Below, piece after piece: positions 7,720 through 17,163 of a stretch of DNA of 62,361 nt; position 1 is the stretch's first letter, and every line of letters begins with the position of its first letter. Made by a program: the position numbers and the translations under genes. Source of the DNA: an uncultured Flavobacteriales bacterium (GTDB taxonomy: Bacteria; Bacteroidota; Bacteroidia; CAIKAF01); NCBI GenBank assembly GCA_903837495.1, contig CAILUT010000062.1, positions 1-62,361 of the forward strand. The letters run 5' to 3'. The notes below the pieces were generated by a model. It did not search any database. It saw only the letters and a list, made by a program, of their open reading frames with translations, and was not told the origin of the DNA.

Positions 7720-10700
7720 TCAGTCTTTCACGATTCTAGTTACCAGTACCTGTCCATTGATGTGCACATTCAACAGGTAAATTCCAGCAGAAAGATCCAT
7801 GGCCTCGGTGCGAACCGGTAAACGGTGGGTACCTACAGGCAACTGACCAAAGTTGAAGTTGCCCAACAAACGGCCTGTTAGGTCGCGGATGTCGGCAGAC
7901 ACATCGGCCGCTTGAGTTAGAGCAAAGCCAAGGTTGAACTCCTGTCCGAATGGATTTGGATACACCTGAAGGCCTTGACCGGCATCCAATTCAGCAATGC
8001 TGAAAATGTCGTAGGCCCGAACCGAATCACAGAAGGTAGATTCGCAGCCTTCTTTTTCAACCGTCAAACATACGGTGTACCAACCGGAGTTCGAGTAGGT
8101 TTTGGTGGGTACGGGTGCAAAGCTGCTGGTGCCGTCACCAAAGGTCCAATAGAAGTTGCCACCAAACAACGGATACACCGTTGGGTTGAAGGTCAACTGA
8201 TCTATGCCTACGTTGTTGCTAAACCAAGTTGAACTTGGGGTAGGACGCACGTTTACCGTTTGGGTGATGGCATCAGAACAACCTTCAGGAGTAGTTACCG
8301 TTAAGGTTACAGGAATGTTTCCTGTTGAACTGAAAGCATACATGGGGTTGGCAACCGTATCGGTAGCCTGACCAAAATCCCAGTTCCAGAAAGCCAGGTT
8401 GCCCGTTGACAAATCGGTGAATTGCAAGGAATCAAACTGACACACATCGCTGGCAACAAAATTGGCTGTTGGCCGTGGATAAATCGTAATCGAGCTGTCC
8501 TTGGTGCTTACACAACCATCGGTGCTGCTTACCGTCAAAACATAATTGAAGGTGCCTTGGCTTGGGAAGTTGATTACAGGCGATGGACCAAAGGCAGGGT
8601 TCTGCCCGCTGATGCTCCAGTTCCAAGACGCAATAGAAGGACCAGAAACATACGAGTTTAAGGTGGTTGGGCTAGGGAAACAGTTGTTGACCGCCATAAT
8701 GGAGTCAATAACGGGTTTGGCCCAAACCTGAACCGCTTGCATCATGCTGTCGGCACAGCCATCGGTGTTGGTTATGGTCAACACGGCGTTGTAGGTTCCT
8801 GCCTGAGCATAGGTCTCAGAAGCGCTGAAACCAGTACCGGTGTTGCCGTTGCCAAAGTTCCAGTTAAAGGAAACCAAGGTGTTGCCGTTGCCCGGAGCTG
8901 AAGTCTGGGTAAAGGTGGTTGGATTGCCTTCGCAGACCGTAGGAACGTTGATTTGATAAATAATGGGTTGAGCTCCGGCTGTTACCACTACATCTTGCGA
9001 GAAGTCGGGGCAGCCGTTGATGTTGGTACCCTTAACCGAGTAAACACCTGGGGCCGAAACCGTGTAGTTGGGACCAAACGCACCCGTAATCAAATTGCCG
9101 TTGTTGTACCAGTTGTAAACGCTGGCTCCGGTTGCATTCAAAATCAAGTTGGTGTTGGCGCACAACACCTGGTTGTTTGAACCGGCAAGGATAACCGTAG
9201 GATTGCCAAACACAAAAATGAAGGCCGTATCGTAATCGGTGCAGAACTGGTTGGAAACCTGATAGGTAAGCGTTGCCATACCCTGACCTGCGATGGAAGG
9301 AGTGAAGGCGCTTGACATTTGATTGGTAATGCCATTGCCAGCCCAGAATCCGCCAGGGCTTACGTTCGACAAATAAACGGTATTGCCTTGTTCGCAGACC
9401 TGAGTAGGAGGGTTCACAAAGCTAGCGTTGGGAGCTTGATTCACCACCACGGTTAAGCTGTCGTTGGCCGTACAGTTGTTCACCGTTACCGTGTAAAACA
9501 CTTGGCTGCTTCCAACCACGTTGTTGGCGGGGTTAAAGGTACCCAGCTGAGCATTCACGATTCCGTTGCCACTAAAGGTTCCGCCGGGGGTTTGCGCCTG
9601 TAGGTTGGTTGGAGCTCCGTTGGAGCACAACAAACTGGGCGAAAGCAGTCCAGCGTTGGGGCTAGGATTCACCACAAGCATAACGCTGTCGCGGTCGGTA
9701 CAACCGGAAGCATTATCAACAATGGTGTACACGGCATAATAGGTGCCTGCTCCATTTGCTGAAGGGGTAAAGTAAGCCTGGGTATTGTTTCCGGTAATTC
9801 CGGTACCTGACCAAGTTCCGTTCGGATTCAAAGCTTGCAAGGTATCTTGAGCATCGTAATCGCAATAGGTCGCTGCAGGGCTTGTTATAGTTGCATCGGG
9901 GCCTTGAATCACGGTAATGTTGACCGAATCGGCACCGATGCATCCGTTGTCGTTTACGCTGTAAACGAAGGTGTTGGTTCCAATTTGAGCTTGTCCGGGA
10001 TCAAACGTACCCAAAACGCTATCAACCACACCGGTTCCTGTCCAAACACCGCCACCGGTAGAAGGCTGAGAAGTCATTGGGCCAGTAATGACAACACGAC
10101 CGTGGCCCAAATTAGCGTTGGCCGTATTGCTTTGGTTGGCACCTGTGTTGTAGGAACCGCCGCCGCGGGCAGTGCTTGAGCTGTGGTTAAATCCACCTTG
10201 ACCGCCTTCGTAGCCGCCGCCGCCGCCGCCGGGGTGCCAAATTGCTGCTCCGCCGCCGCCAAAGCCTCCGTGTCCGGCAAAGTTGCTTTGGCCGCCTTTG
10301 CCTCCATTTTTGTAGGATTTGGCATTGCCGTTGCAGGTAGAGTTTCCATCAAATCCACCGCCGCCGCTGTCGCAATAATCTCCAGGATTACCGCCATTGT
10401 CGCCGTTGTTGGTGGTTTGCCCCCCTTTACCGGGCTGGTTCACGTTTTGATAGGCGGCAGTACCGCCGCCGCCGCCGGCAGCAACAATTAATGGGGTTGC
10501 CGCGGCTGGGGTAGTGCCCAGAGTAACGAAGGTGCCGCCACCGCCGCCGCTGCCGTGGTTTTGTGGATCAGAGGGTGCAGAGCCCATTTGGCCTACCATC
10601 ATGTTAAGGGTTTGGCCTGCTTGCAGCTGAAAAGTGCCACGCATGCGGGCGCCGAGTCCCCCCAGATTGCTTCCGTTCACATCGGCAGCACTGGCTCCAA

Positions 10701-13700
10701 AAGATTCGATGGTATAGCTGCCGGTTACCGGCACTGTCCATTGTTGAATACCGCTTAAAACGTTCACCACACCTGGGCCATACGTATTATCGGCATCAAA
10801 CTGAGTGGGTCCGTTTTGACCGGTTTTTCCGGCATTGGTAAAGGTCATAGAGCTGGTGTTGTACACCAAACCTAGGGTTCCGTTCAGGGGCGCATCGCTG
10901 CTGCAGAAGGGGCCCATGGGCAACAGATCTACCCGTGGAGTAGGCACAATGGTTACAATGCCTATGTCGTATTTTGAAGGGCAGCCGTTTTGCATGTACA
11001 ATACAAACAGGGTATCGGTTTGGGTTAGAACCGGAGTGGAGTACGAGGTACCTAAACCAACGAGGTTGCCACTAAAGCCATCAAACCAACGGTAATCTGT
11101 ATTGGGGCCGCCGCTTACGTTGAATGTAGTGCTTCCTTGGTCGCAAAACAGAACGCTGTTGCTGACGGTTGGAGCAGGAAGTGAGTCGATGTGGACTACA
11201 GCTGGAATGCGAGCACTTTGGCAAATGAGTGTAGTGTTGTAGGAGATTACAACCTCGCCATGCCCGGTTCTGTAGCCTTGGGTATGAACGGTGTTGGAGG
11301 TAAGTTGTTGGTTGCCGAAGCTAGATCCGCCGCCGCCGCCGCCGTCTCCGCCGCCGCCGCCGCCGTAGTGGCCACCGCCGCCGCCGCCGCCGTTGCCGTA
11401 GCAGTTGTCAAAATCACCGCCTTCGCCCAGCGAACCGAATTCGCTTTGGTTGTTGCAACCGCACTGTGAAGCTTGGCCTCCGGCAGTTGGGGAAGCCCCA
11501 AAACCACAATGGCAATTGTTTTGCTGTCCACAACGAATTCCGTTGCCGGCATTTGCGCTGCCACCGCCATCTCCGCCATAATCGTTGTTTCCACAAGCCC
11601 AACCTGCACCACCGCCGGCACCGGCGCTTAGGATTCGATCGGAGTAGTTTTGACCGCCCAGGCGAATGTCGGATCCGCCGCCGCCGCCGCCGCTGCTTCC
11701 ACCGCCGTTGCCTCCGCCGTTCCATCCACCGCCGGTACCGCTGGGTTTTTCACCCACATAAATATAGAGCAATTGACCTGGAGTTACTGAAAGCGTTGTT
11801 TGAACGCGTCCTCCTTTGCCGCCGTAGTTTACGGAGGGGTTGGAAACCGCGGCTCCACCTTCTGCTCCAGACATATCAACGGTAACCGAAGTAATTCCAG
11901 AGGGCACGGTCCAAGTTTGAACTGCCCCGGTGTACGAGAACGTATTGGTTCCTGAAAGGGTGTTTGTTCTTGCTGAAGTGGCGTATAGGGTATCGGAACC
12001 GTACATGGCTGGCAAGAACACGCTTGAACCAATGGCTATGGGCGTATTGTTGGTTAGGTTGGGATACCAATGAATGGGGGTATTGGCAGGAGTTGCCGAA
12101 ACCACAGCGGTTTGTCCGCAAAGCACGCTGTCTCCAATCACATTGGTAGGAGCTGTAAGCGGGCCTACATTGATGTTTACAGCCACCCGCTGGCTTTGGC
12201 AGAAGGGAACGACATAAGCAATGCTTAGTTCTCCGTTGCCGGCTTGAGTTCCTTGGTTGTGAGACACATTGGAGCAAAGGTTGGGGTCAGCGTAAGATGA
12301 CCCGCCGCCGCCGCCGCCGCCATTCCAACAACCTGTGGCACCGCCACCGCCGTACCAACCGCCGCCACCGCCACCGGCATAGGCGCACTGATAGGCATCT
12401 CCACCAATTCCGAAGGCACCATTTTGACCTGTATTGCAGCAGTTTCCGGCTTGACCTCCTGCGGTTTGAGAACCGCCTGTACCTGTGTAGCAATCTTGGC
12501 TGTTGCAACGGTATCCTTGTTGACCTGTGGTTCCACCGCCAGCACCACCGCGCTCGCTGTTGCACCATGATCCGCCGCCGCCGCCGCCGCCGGCAACAAC
12601 AACGCGGTTATTCAGAGATTGACCTCCGGCCCGCAAATCGGTACCACCGCCACCGCCGGCACTTTGGCAACTGCTGTTGCAGGAAACGGTACCGCCCTGA
12701 CCACCGCCGTTCCAACCTGCGCTTGGCGAAGTTGTAGTTCCACCCACATTGATGTATAGCGTTTGACCTGGAGTAACAGCTAGGGTTGCTTGAACTCGAC
12801 CTCCGTTTCCGCCTGATGAACCGCTGTTGCAGCTTGGAGTTCCGCCTTGGGCACCTTTTGCATCAACAACAACAGAATAAACACCTGCAGGAACTACCCA
12901 AGTTTGAACACCCCCGGTGTATGAAAAAGAAACAGTACCTCCTGGATTTGCAGTTGAAAGGGCTTCAACCCAAACCACCATGCTGTCGGTAACGAAAGGA
13001 ACACTGTAATTGGCCGAATTTCCTTGCAAAAGGGTTCCGCCGGTTGAAGCGCTATACCAGTTAAAGAAGCCGGTGCCGGTTGCTTGAAGCAAGGCCGTAT
13101 CGCCGCAAGTTAGGTTGGCTGTTGCCACGGTGGGATTCGGAATTGGGGTCGTTGCTACTTGAACTGGCACCCGAGCGCTGACGCAGTAGGGCGTGATGTA
13201 ATTGACAATAATTTGACCGTGTCCTGATTGAAAACCTTGGACATGGGCCACGCTGTTTGTGCTGTTGGGGTTGGCGTAGCTTGAGCCGCCGCCGCCGCCG
13301 CCCATGTTGTAACCACCGCCGCCACCGTAGTAACCGCCACCACCACCGCCAGCGGGGTAAGGGCAGCAGTTGTTCTGGTATGCGCCCCAAGCGTTGCCGC
13401 CCTGAGCCAAAGAACCGTTTTGACCGCTTCCGCACTGGGCACCTTGGCCTCCGGAATTCTGAGTTCCCCCAGCTCCAACATAACAAAGGTCGTTGCTGCT
13501 GCAACGCCAGCCAGACTGCCCGGTTAAACCGCCGCCGTTGCCGCCGCGGTCTTGATCGCCATTGCAGGCTTGACCACCGGCACCGCCGCCGCCGCCAGCA
13601 ACCACAACTCGGTTGTTGGTGCCTGTGCCACCGATGCGAATATCGGAACCGCCACCTCCGCCGCGGGCTTGGTCGCCATTATAATAGGAATAACCGGCAC

Positions 13701-14499
13701 CGCCGCCGTTCCAGCCACCCGGAGCCGTAATGTAGTTGCAGCAACCGCCGCTTCCAGGCTGTTGGCCTACGTAAAAATAAATGGTTTGGCCCGGAGTAAC
13801 AGCCAGTTTTCCGCTAACCCGACCGCCGGTACCGCCTGTATTCCAAGTATTGGAACCCCCTTGAGCGCCACGCACGTCAAAATCGATGCTAAAAACGCCG
13901 GCAGGAACCGTCCAGTTTTGTTGGCCGCCGGTATAGTTGAAGGTTGCAGACTGCGTGGGATTGGCCGTACTGGATGCTTCCACATAAAAAATAGTTGTTT
14001 GAGTTACAGAGGCTGTAAACGAACCTCCCGTGGCCAAAACTGGACCACCGGTAGGACCTGCATACCAAAAATAGTTGCCGGAAGAGCCGGCAGCATAAAT
14101 GGTGGCCGATGCGCCGCAGGTAACCGTGGCTCCTTGAACCGAGGGCGAAGCGAGCAGGCTGGGGCTTACAATCAGAGCAACCCTTGAGCTTAAGCAAGAA
14201 GGGTTTCCCGATTGGTAAGCAGCTACATAATATGTAGTGTTGCTGTACAAAACAGGCGTAGTAAAAGAATTGCCTACACCAACAGCCGTACCGCCCACGG
14301 GCACAGTGTACCAAGCGTAGTTTCCGGTAGATCCACTGGCCGTAAGGGTAGCGGCTTGACCGCAGTTGGCCGATTGAACCGCAGCGGCAGGAACCGCAGG
14401 GGGATTGACGCATTGCGAAAAAGACGGTGTGGCAGCAAAGCAACCCAACAGGGCAACCAGGCTAATTCGGGTTAAGTTTTGAAGTACGTGTTTGAACAT
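7720..14499 (-). CDS. Giant glycine-rich adhesin exported by T9SS (2259 aa)
   Basis: A signal peptide (about residues 1-28) is followed by Ig-like CHU-associated domains alternating with four glycine-rich domains at about 180-435, 525-760, 855-1085 and 1245-1475. Each glycine-rich domain opens with a strand such as FSYTGGVQTWVVPAGV, continues with PGQTLYI and RVVVAGGGGG blocks, and ends in GHGQIIV. This resembles the Gly_rich family known from ALK-type receptors. Ig-like repeats follow, then about four PKD domains (1840-2165) and a type A sorting domain (VYPNPF, IYLLNV; 2175-2259) for T9SS export. Cys-rich blocks inside the Gly domains suggest disulfides. Likely a cell-surface adhesin or sheath protein. 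A TACCTTTA box (14531-14538) lies 31 nt upstream of the ATG. Confidence 0.93.
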   Translation of the reverse strand: MFKHVLQNLTRISLVALLGCFAATPSFSQCVNPPAVPAAAVQSANCGQAATLTASGSTGNYAWYTVPVGGTAVGVGNSFTTPVLYSNTTYYVAAYQSGNPSCLSSRVALIVSPSLLASPSVQGATVTCGASATIYAAGSSGNYFWYAGPTGGPVLATGGSFTASVTQTTIFYVEASSTANPTQSATFNYTGGQQNWTVPAGVFSIDFDVRGAQGGSNTWNTGGTGGRVSGKLAVTPGQTIYFYVGQQPGSGGCCNYITAPGGWNGGGAGYSYYNGDQARGGGGGSDIRIGGTGTNNRVVVAGGGGGAGGQACNGDQDRGGNGGGLTGQSGWRCSSNDLCYVGAGGTQNSGGQGAQCGSGQNGSLAQGGNAWGAYQNNCCPYPAGGGGGGYYGGGGGYNMGGGGGGSSYANPNSTNSVAHVQGFQSGHGQIIVNYITPYCVSARVPVQVATTPIPNPTVATANLTCGDTALLQATGTGFFNWYSASTGGTLLQGNSANYSVPFVTDSMVVWVEALSTANPGGTVSFSYTGGVQTWVVPAGVYSVVVDAKGAQGGTPSCNSGSSGGNGGRVQATLAVTPGQTLYINVGGTTTSPSAGWNGGGQGGTVSCNSSCQSAGGGGGTDLRAGGQSLNNRVVVAGGGGGGGSWCNSERGGAGGGTTGQQGYRCNSQDCYTGTGGSQTAGGQAGNCCNTGQNGAFGIGGDAYQCAYAGGGGGGWYGGGGATGCWNGGGGGGGSSYADPNLCSNVSHNQGTQAGNGELSIAYVVPFCQSQRVAVNINVGPLTAPTNVIGDSVLCGQTAVVSATPANTPIHWYPNLTNNTPIAIGSSVFLPAMYGSDTLYATSARTNTLSGTNTFSYTGAVQTWTVPSGITSVTVDMSGAEGGAAVSNPSVNYGGKGGRVQTTLSVTPGQLLYIYVGEKPSGTGGGWNGGGNGGGSSGGGGGGSDIRLGGQNYSDRILSAGAGGGAGWACGNNDYGGDGGGSANAGNGIRCGQQNNCHCGFGASPTAGGQASQCGCNNQSEFGSLGEGGDFDNCYGNGGGGGGGHYGGGGGGDGGGGGGSSFGNQQLTSNTVHTQGYRTGHGEVVISYNTTLICQSARIPAVVHIDSLPAPTVSNSVLFCDQGSTTFNVSGGPNTDYRWFDGFSGNLVGLGTSYSTPVLTQTDTLFVLYMQNGCPSKYDIGIVTIVPTPRVDLLPMGPFCSSDAPLNGTLGLVYNTSSMTFTNAGKTGQNGPTQFDADNTYGPGVVNVLSGIQQWTVPVTGSYTIESFGASAADVNGSNLGGLGARMRGTFQLQAGQTLNMMVGQMGSAPSDPQNHGSGGGGGTFVTLGTTPAAATPLIVAAGGGGGTAAYQNVNQPGKGGQTTNNGDNGGNPGDYCDSGGGGFDGNSTCNGNAKSYKNGGKGGQSNFAGHGGFGGGGAAIWHPGGGGGGYEGGQGGFNHSSSTARGGGSYNTGANQSNTANANLGHGRVVITGPMTSQPSTGGGVWTGTGVVDSVLGTFDPGQAQIGTNTFVYSVNDNGCIGADSVNITVIQGPDATITSPAATYCDYDAQDTLQALNPNGTWSGTGITGNNTQAYFTPSANGAGTYYAVYTIVDNASGCTDRDSVMLVVNPSPNAGLLSPSLLCSNGAPTNLQAQTPGGTFSGNGIVNAQLGTFNPANNVVGSSQVFYTVTVNNCTANDSLTVVVNQAPNASFVNPPTQVCEQGNTVYLSNVSPGGFWAGNGITNQMSSAFTPSIAGQGMATLTYQVSNQFCTDYDTAFIFVFGNPTVILAGSNNQVLCANTNLILNATGASVYNWYNNGNLITGAFGPNYTVSAPGVYSVKGTNINGCPDFSQDVVVTAGAQPIIYQINVPTVCEGNPTTFTQTSAPGNGNTLVSFNWNFGNGNTGTGFSASETYAQAGTYNAVLTITNTDGCADSMMQAVQVWAKPVIDSIMAVNNCFPSPTTLNSYVSGPSIASWNWSISGQNPAFGPSPVINFPSQGTFNYVLTVSSTDGCVSTKDSSITIYPRPTANFVASDVCQFDSLQFTDLSTGNLAFWNWDFGQATDTVANPMYAFSSTGNIPVTLTVTTPEGCSDAITQTVNVRPTPSSTWFSNNVGIDQLTFNPTVYPLFGGNFYWTFGDGTSSFAPVPTKTYSNSGWYTVCLTVEKEGCESTFCDSVRAYDIFSIAELDAGQGLQVYPNPFGQEFNLGFALTQAADVSADIRDLTGRLLGNFNFGQLPVGTHRLPVRTEAMDLSAGIYLLNVHINGQVLVTRIVKD
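11327..11392. repeat. Three (CCG)6 tracts inside the adhesin gene
   Basis: Pure CCG runs of six units occupy 11327-11344, 11348-11365 and 11375-11392, separated by 3 and 9 bp, and encode poly-Gly on the minus strand. Similar shorter runs occur at 12301-12320, 12570-12590 and 13285-13302. Slippage would add or remove glycines without breaking the frame. They also create many false ORFs on the plus strand. Confidence 0.9.
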
Positions 14500-14672
14500 C
14501 AGCGTAGGCTTTAAGATTATAACTTTGAGATAAAGGTAAAATTATTTCTTTGCGATGCCCTCGCCTTCTATTCATTTTTAACAAGCCGGTAAAGAAAGGA
14601 AATGGACTTCTATGCTTTTGGTTCATACGTATTTAACAAATTAGTAAAATGGGCGGGGTTCAAAAAAGAACT

Positions 14673-14821
14673 GGGCCCAGCGGCAGGGATTGAAGCAGCT
14701 TGCCCGCAAAGCCGATTGCCGCAGTTGCGGCAGGGGAAAAAGAGCGACTTTAGGAGCTCCTTTTTGCCTTGCTGCAACCGGCAACCGGCTGCGGACTAGC
14801 GCTGAAAGCCCGCAGCCGCCC
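14673..14821 (-). repeat. Dispersed structured repeat, copy R2
   Basis: Full copy in reverse orientation. The variable stem (GCCGGTTGCCG and GTTGCAGCAAGG with CCTGCCGCAAC and CGGCAATCGGC) differs wholly from other copies yet pairs. The apical stem is AT-rich (AAAAAGGAGC with GCTCTTTTT) but keeps the loop TCCTAAAGTC at 14746-14755. It lies in the gap between the divergent adhesin and CHU_C genes. The rest of 14500-14990 shows only an exact plus-strand TAACTTTG box at 14520-14527 and nothing else recognisable. Confidence 0.87.
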
Positions 14822-14990
14822 AAAAAAAATGCGGTGAAAAACATTAAATTCGCAGAGAATATGGAAGCGATACCCCAAAAAATCGGTGCAAGAAATCGGC
14901 ATTGTTTGTCTGTTAATCTTTTCAACAATGGCGAATAAAATTAAATTTATCCCTTTATTTGCAAAGGCACTTAAATGCCTGACTTGTATT

Positions 14991-16217
14991 ATGTTTAGCA
15001 AACCAACCTTTAGCCTTAATGCGGATTTGCTGTGGTTTAAAGCCCTTTTGAGGGCCGTTTCTATGGGTTTTGCCATGCTATTGCTGGGCTTTTCAACGGC
15101 GCCTTGCCATGCTGTTGCAATAGATTCCCCTATGGGTTTTGATGCCGATGGCGACGGAGTGGTTGATTCGGCAGAAATTGCAGATGGAACCAACCCCAAC
15201 GACCCCTGTTCCTTTGTATATGGAAACCAAACAGAAACCACTTCTGCATCGTGGAACGTTTTGGATTGCGACAACGACGGGCTGACCAACATTCAAGAAT
15301 TGCAGTTGGGCACCAACCCGCTGAATGCCGATACCGATGGCGATGGAGTTCCGGACGGGGTTGAGTTTGGCGATTTTTCGAACCCCCTAAATCCTTGTTC
15401 TTTTGAATTGCTGAGTCAAAGTCTGCCCCCTACCCCTGCTTGGGTTAACCTAGATTGCGATGGAGATTGGTTGACCAACGGCGAGGAGCTGGCGGCTGGA
15501 ACCCTGCTTTTAAATCCCGACACCGACGGAGATGGCGTGGTTGACGGCACCGAAATGAACGACGGAACCGACCCGCTAAACCCCTGCTCGTATTTGGCCA
15601 TACATCAAAATATATTGCCTCCCACCACGGATTGGGCTCAGTTGGATTGCGACTCGGACGGATTGTCCAATTCCACCGAACTGAGCATGGGCACCGACCC
15701 GCAAAATCCAGATACCGACGGCGATGGAGTGAGCGACGGACAAGAAGATTCCGATGGCAGCAATCCGCTAAACCCGTGCAGCTTTGTTCTGGCCTCGCAA
15801 ACCCTGCCACCTTCTGCCGAATGGAACCAATTGGATTGCGATGCCGACTCAACCTTAAACGGACAAGAATTGGCATTGGGTTCAGACCCTTTAAACCCGT
15901 GCGAGCCGGTACCTATTGACCCCAATTGCCCCAACATGTTTAACGTTCCGGAAGCCTTTTCGCCCAACGGCGATGGGTTCAACGACCTGTATGTGATTCA
16001 AGGCTTGATGGAATTCCCGAATCATTCCTTGAAAATTTACACCCGTTGGGGAGCGCTGGTATTTCAGGCCGCACCGTATTTAAACGATTGGAATGGCACT
16101 GCCGGAGAAGGAACCTTGCCCTTGAGCGAGGAATTGCCCACCGGAACGTATTATTTCATTCTAGATTTGGGCAACGGAACAGACCCTTTGACCGGATACA
16201 TTTACTTGAACCGCTAA
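14991..16217 (+). CDS. TSP type 3 repeat protein with CHU_C C-terminal domain
   Basis: Calcium-binding type 3 thrombospondin repeats (DADGDGVVDSAE, DTDGDGVPDG, DTDGDGVVDG, DTDGDGVSDG) alternate with Cys-containing spacers (NPCSF) over residues 55-320. A gliding-motility-associated CHU_C/type B sorting domain follows (FSPNGDGFNDLY ... GTYYFILDL). It is therefore a secreted, surface-attached T9SS substrate. Several in-frame ATGs exist (14928, 14991 and one just before the GFAMLLLGF hydrophobic segment); 14991 keeps the signal peptide with a long lead. The stop is 4 bp before the PorP/SprF gene, the usual partner arrangement of such substrates. Confidence 0.9.
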   Translation: MFSKPTFSLNADLLWFKALLRAVSMGFAMLLLGFSTAPCHAVAIDSPMGFDADGDGVVDSAEIADGTNPNDPCSFVYGNQTETTSASWNVLDCDNDGLTNIQELQLGTNPLNADTDGDGVPDGVEFGDFSNPLNPCSFELLSQSLPPTPAWVNLDCDGDWLTNGEELAAGTLLLNPDTDGDGVVDGTEMNDGTDPLNPCSYLAIHQNILPPTTDWAQLDCDSDGLSNSTELSMGTDPQNPDTDGDGVSDGQEDSDGSNPLNPCSFVLASQTLPPSAEWNQLDCDADSTLNGQELALGSDPLNPCEPVPIDPNCPNMFNVPEAFSPNGDGFNDLYVIQGLMEFPNHSLKIYTRWGALVFQAAPYLNDWNGTAGEGTLPLSEELPTGTYYFILDLGNGTDPLTGYIYLNR

Positions 16218-16221
16218 GCTC

Positions 16222-17157
16222 ATGCATCCACATAGGCCCTTCTTATTTTGTGCAAAAGCCGTTTTGGTGATGGCTTTAAGTTTATGGAGTTTTGGCGGAA
16301 CGCTTCGGGCTCAGCAGGACCCCTTGTACACCCATTACATGTACAACACCTTGAGCGTAAATCCGGCCTATGCGGGCAGCCGCGACGCCCTTAGCATCTT
16401 AGCCCTTGGACGGGTGCAGTGGGTGGGATTTGACGGAGCCCCCATGACGCAAACCGCGCAAATTCACAGCCCGGTTGCCAAAGGACTGGCATTGGGCTTA
16501 GATGTGGTGCACGACCGACTGGGTCCCACCGTTCAAACGGCAGCGGCCTTAAACATAACCTACCGACTCGAATTGGGCAAAAACCACCGCCTGGCTTTTG
16601 GATTGAAAGGCGGCATGGATTTTTTGAACAACAACCTGAGCAACTTAAACATAGATCAGCCTGGCGACCCGGTGTTTGGCACCGATTTTTCGAACACCAT
16701 GCCCAATGCCGGATTTGGTGTGTATTATGACCATACCAATGCCTATGTAGGAATAAGCATGCCCCGAATTCTGGAAAACAGCTTTAACCAAAGTTCCACC
16801 CAGCAGGCCCGGCATTTTTTCTTGATAGCGGGCGGATACATTCCTGTACGCCCCGGGTTCGATTTAAAACCCGCCACCCAAATAAAAATGGCCATGGGTG
16901 CTCCTTTGCAGGTAGAAGGCTCGTTGGAAATGGTTTTTGCCGAACGTGTAAGTGTAGGTGGATTTTACCGGCACGAATCGGCCGTGGGTCCCTTGTTGGG
17001 AGTATATGTTACCCCCGCCTTGCGCATTGGCTATTCGTTTGACTGGGCCTTAAACTCGGTGGCTCAAATTCGTCAGTATGGAAGCCATGAACTGATGGTT
17101 CGCTACGATTTCAATTTCAAACACAAAAACAAGGTGGTTAGTCCCCGCTATTTTTAA
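16222..17157 (+). CDS. PorP/SprF family type IX secretion membrane protein
   Basis: This 311-residue protein has a signal peptide ending at RAQ, then the diagnostic QDPLYTHYMYNTLSVNPAYAGS and repeated beta strands of an outer-membrane barrel, ending in KNKVVSPRYF. PorP/SprF proteins are needed for secretion or surface attachment of specific T9SS substrates such as SprB. It sits between a CHU_C-ended substrate and a PorE-like protein, so it probably serves the upstream protein. Bacteroidota genomes carry several paralogues, so this need not be the core PorP. Confidence 0.95.
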   Translation: MHPHRPFLFCAKAVLVMALSLWSFGGTLRAQQDPLYTHYMYNTLSVNPAYAGSRDALSILALGRVQWVGFDGAPMTQTAQIHSPVAKGLALGLDVVHDRLGPTVQTAAALNITYRLELGKNHRLAFGLKGGMDFLNNNLSNLNIDQPGDPVFGTDFSNTMPNAGFGVYYDHTNAYVGISMPRILENSFNQSSTQQARHFFLIAGGYIPVRPGFDLKPATQIKMAMGAPLQVEGSLEMVFAERVSVGGFYRHESAVGPLLGVYVTPALRIGYSFDWALNSVAQIRQYGSHELMVRYDFNFKHKNKVVSPRYF

Positions 17158-17163
17158 TTCGGT

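Noticed and set aside
11466-11885. Arg/His-rich plus-strand ORFs opposite the adhesin
   Set aside because: They are the complement of GGN-rich glycine codons and have no start context or family features.
14520-14527. Plus-strand TAACTTTG as promoter for the TSP3 gene
   Set aside because: It is over 450 bp before the chosen start with repeat R2 between; chance match is likely.
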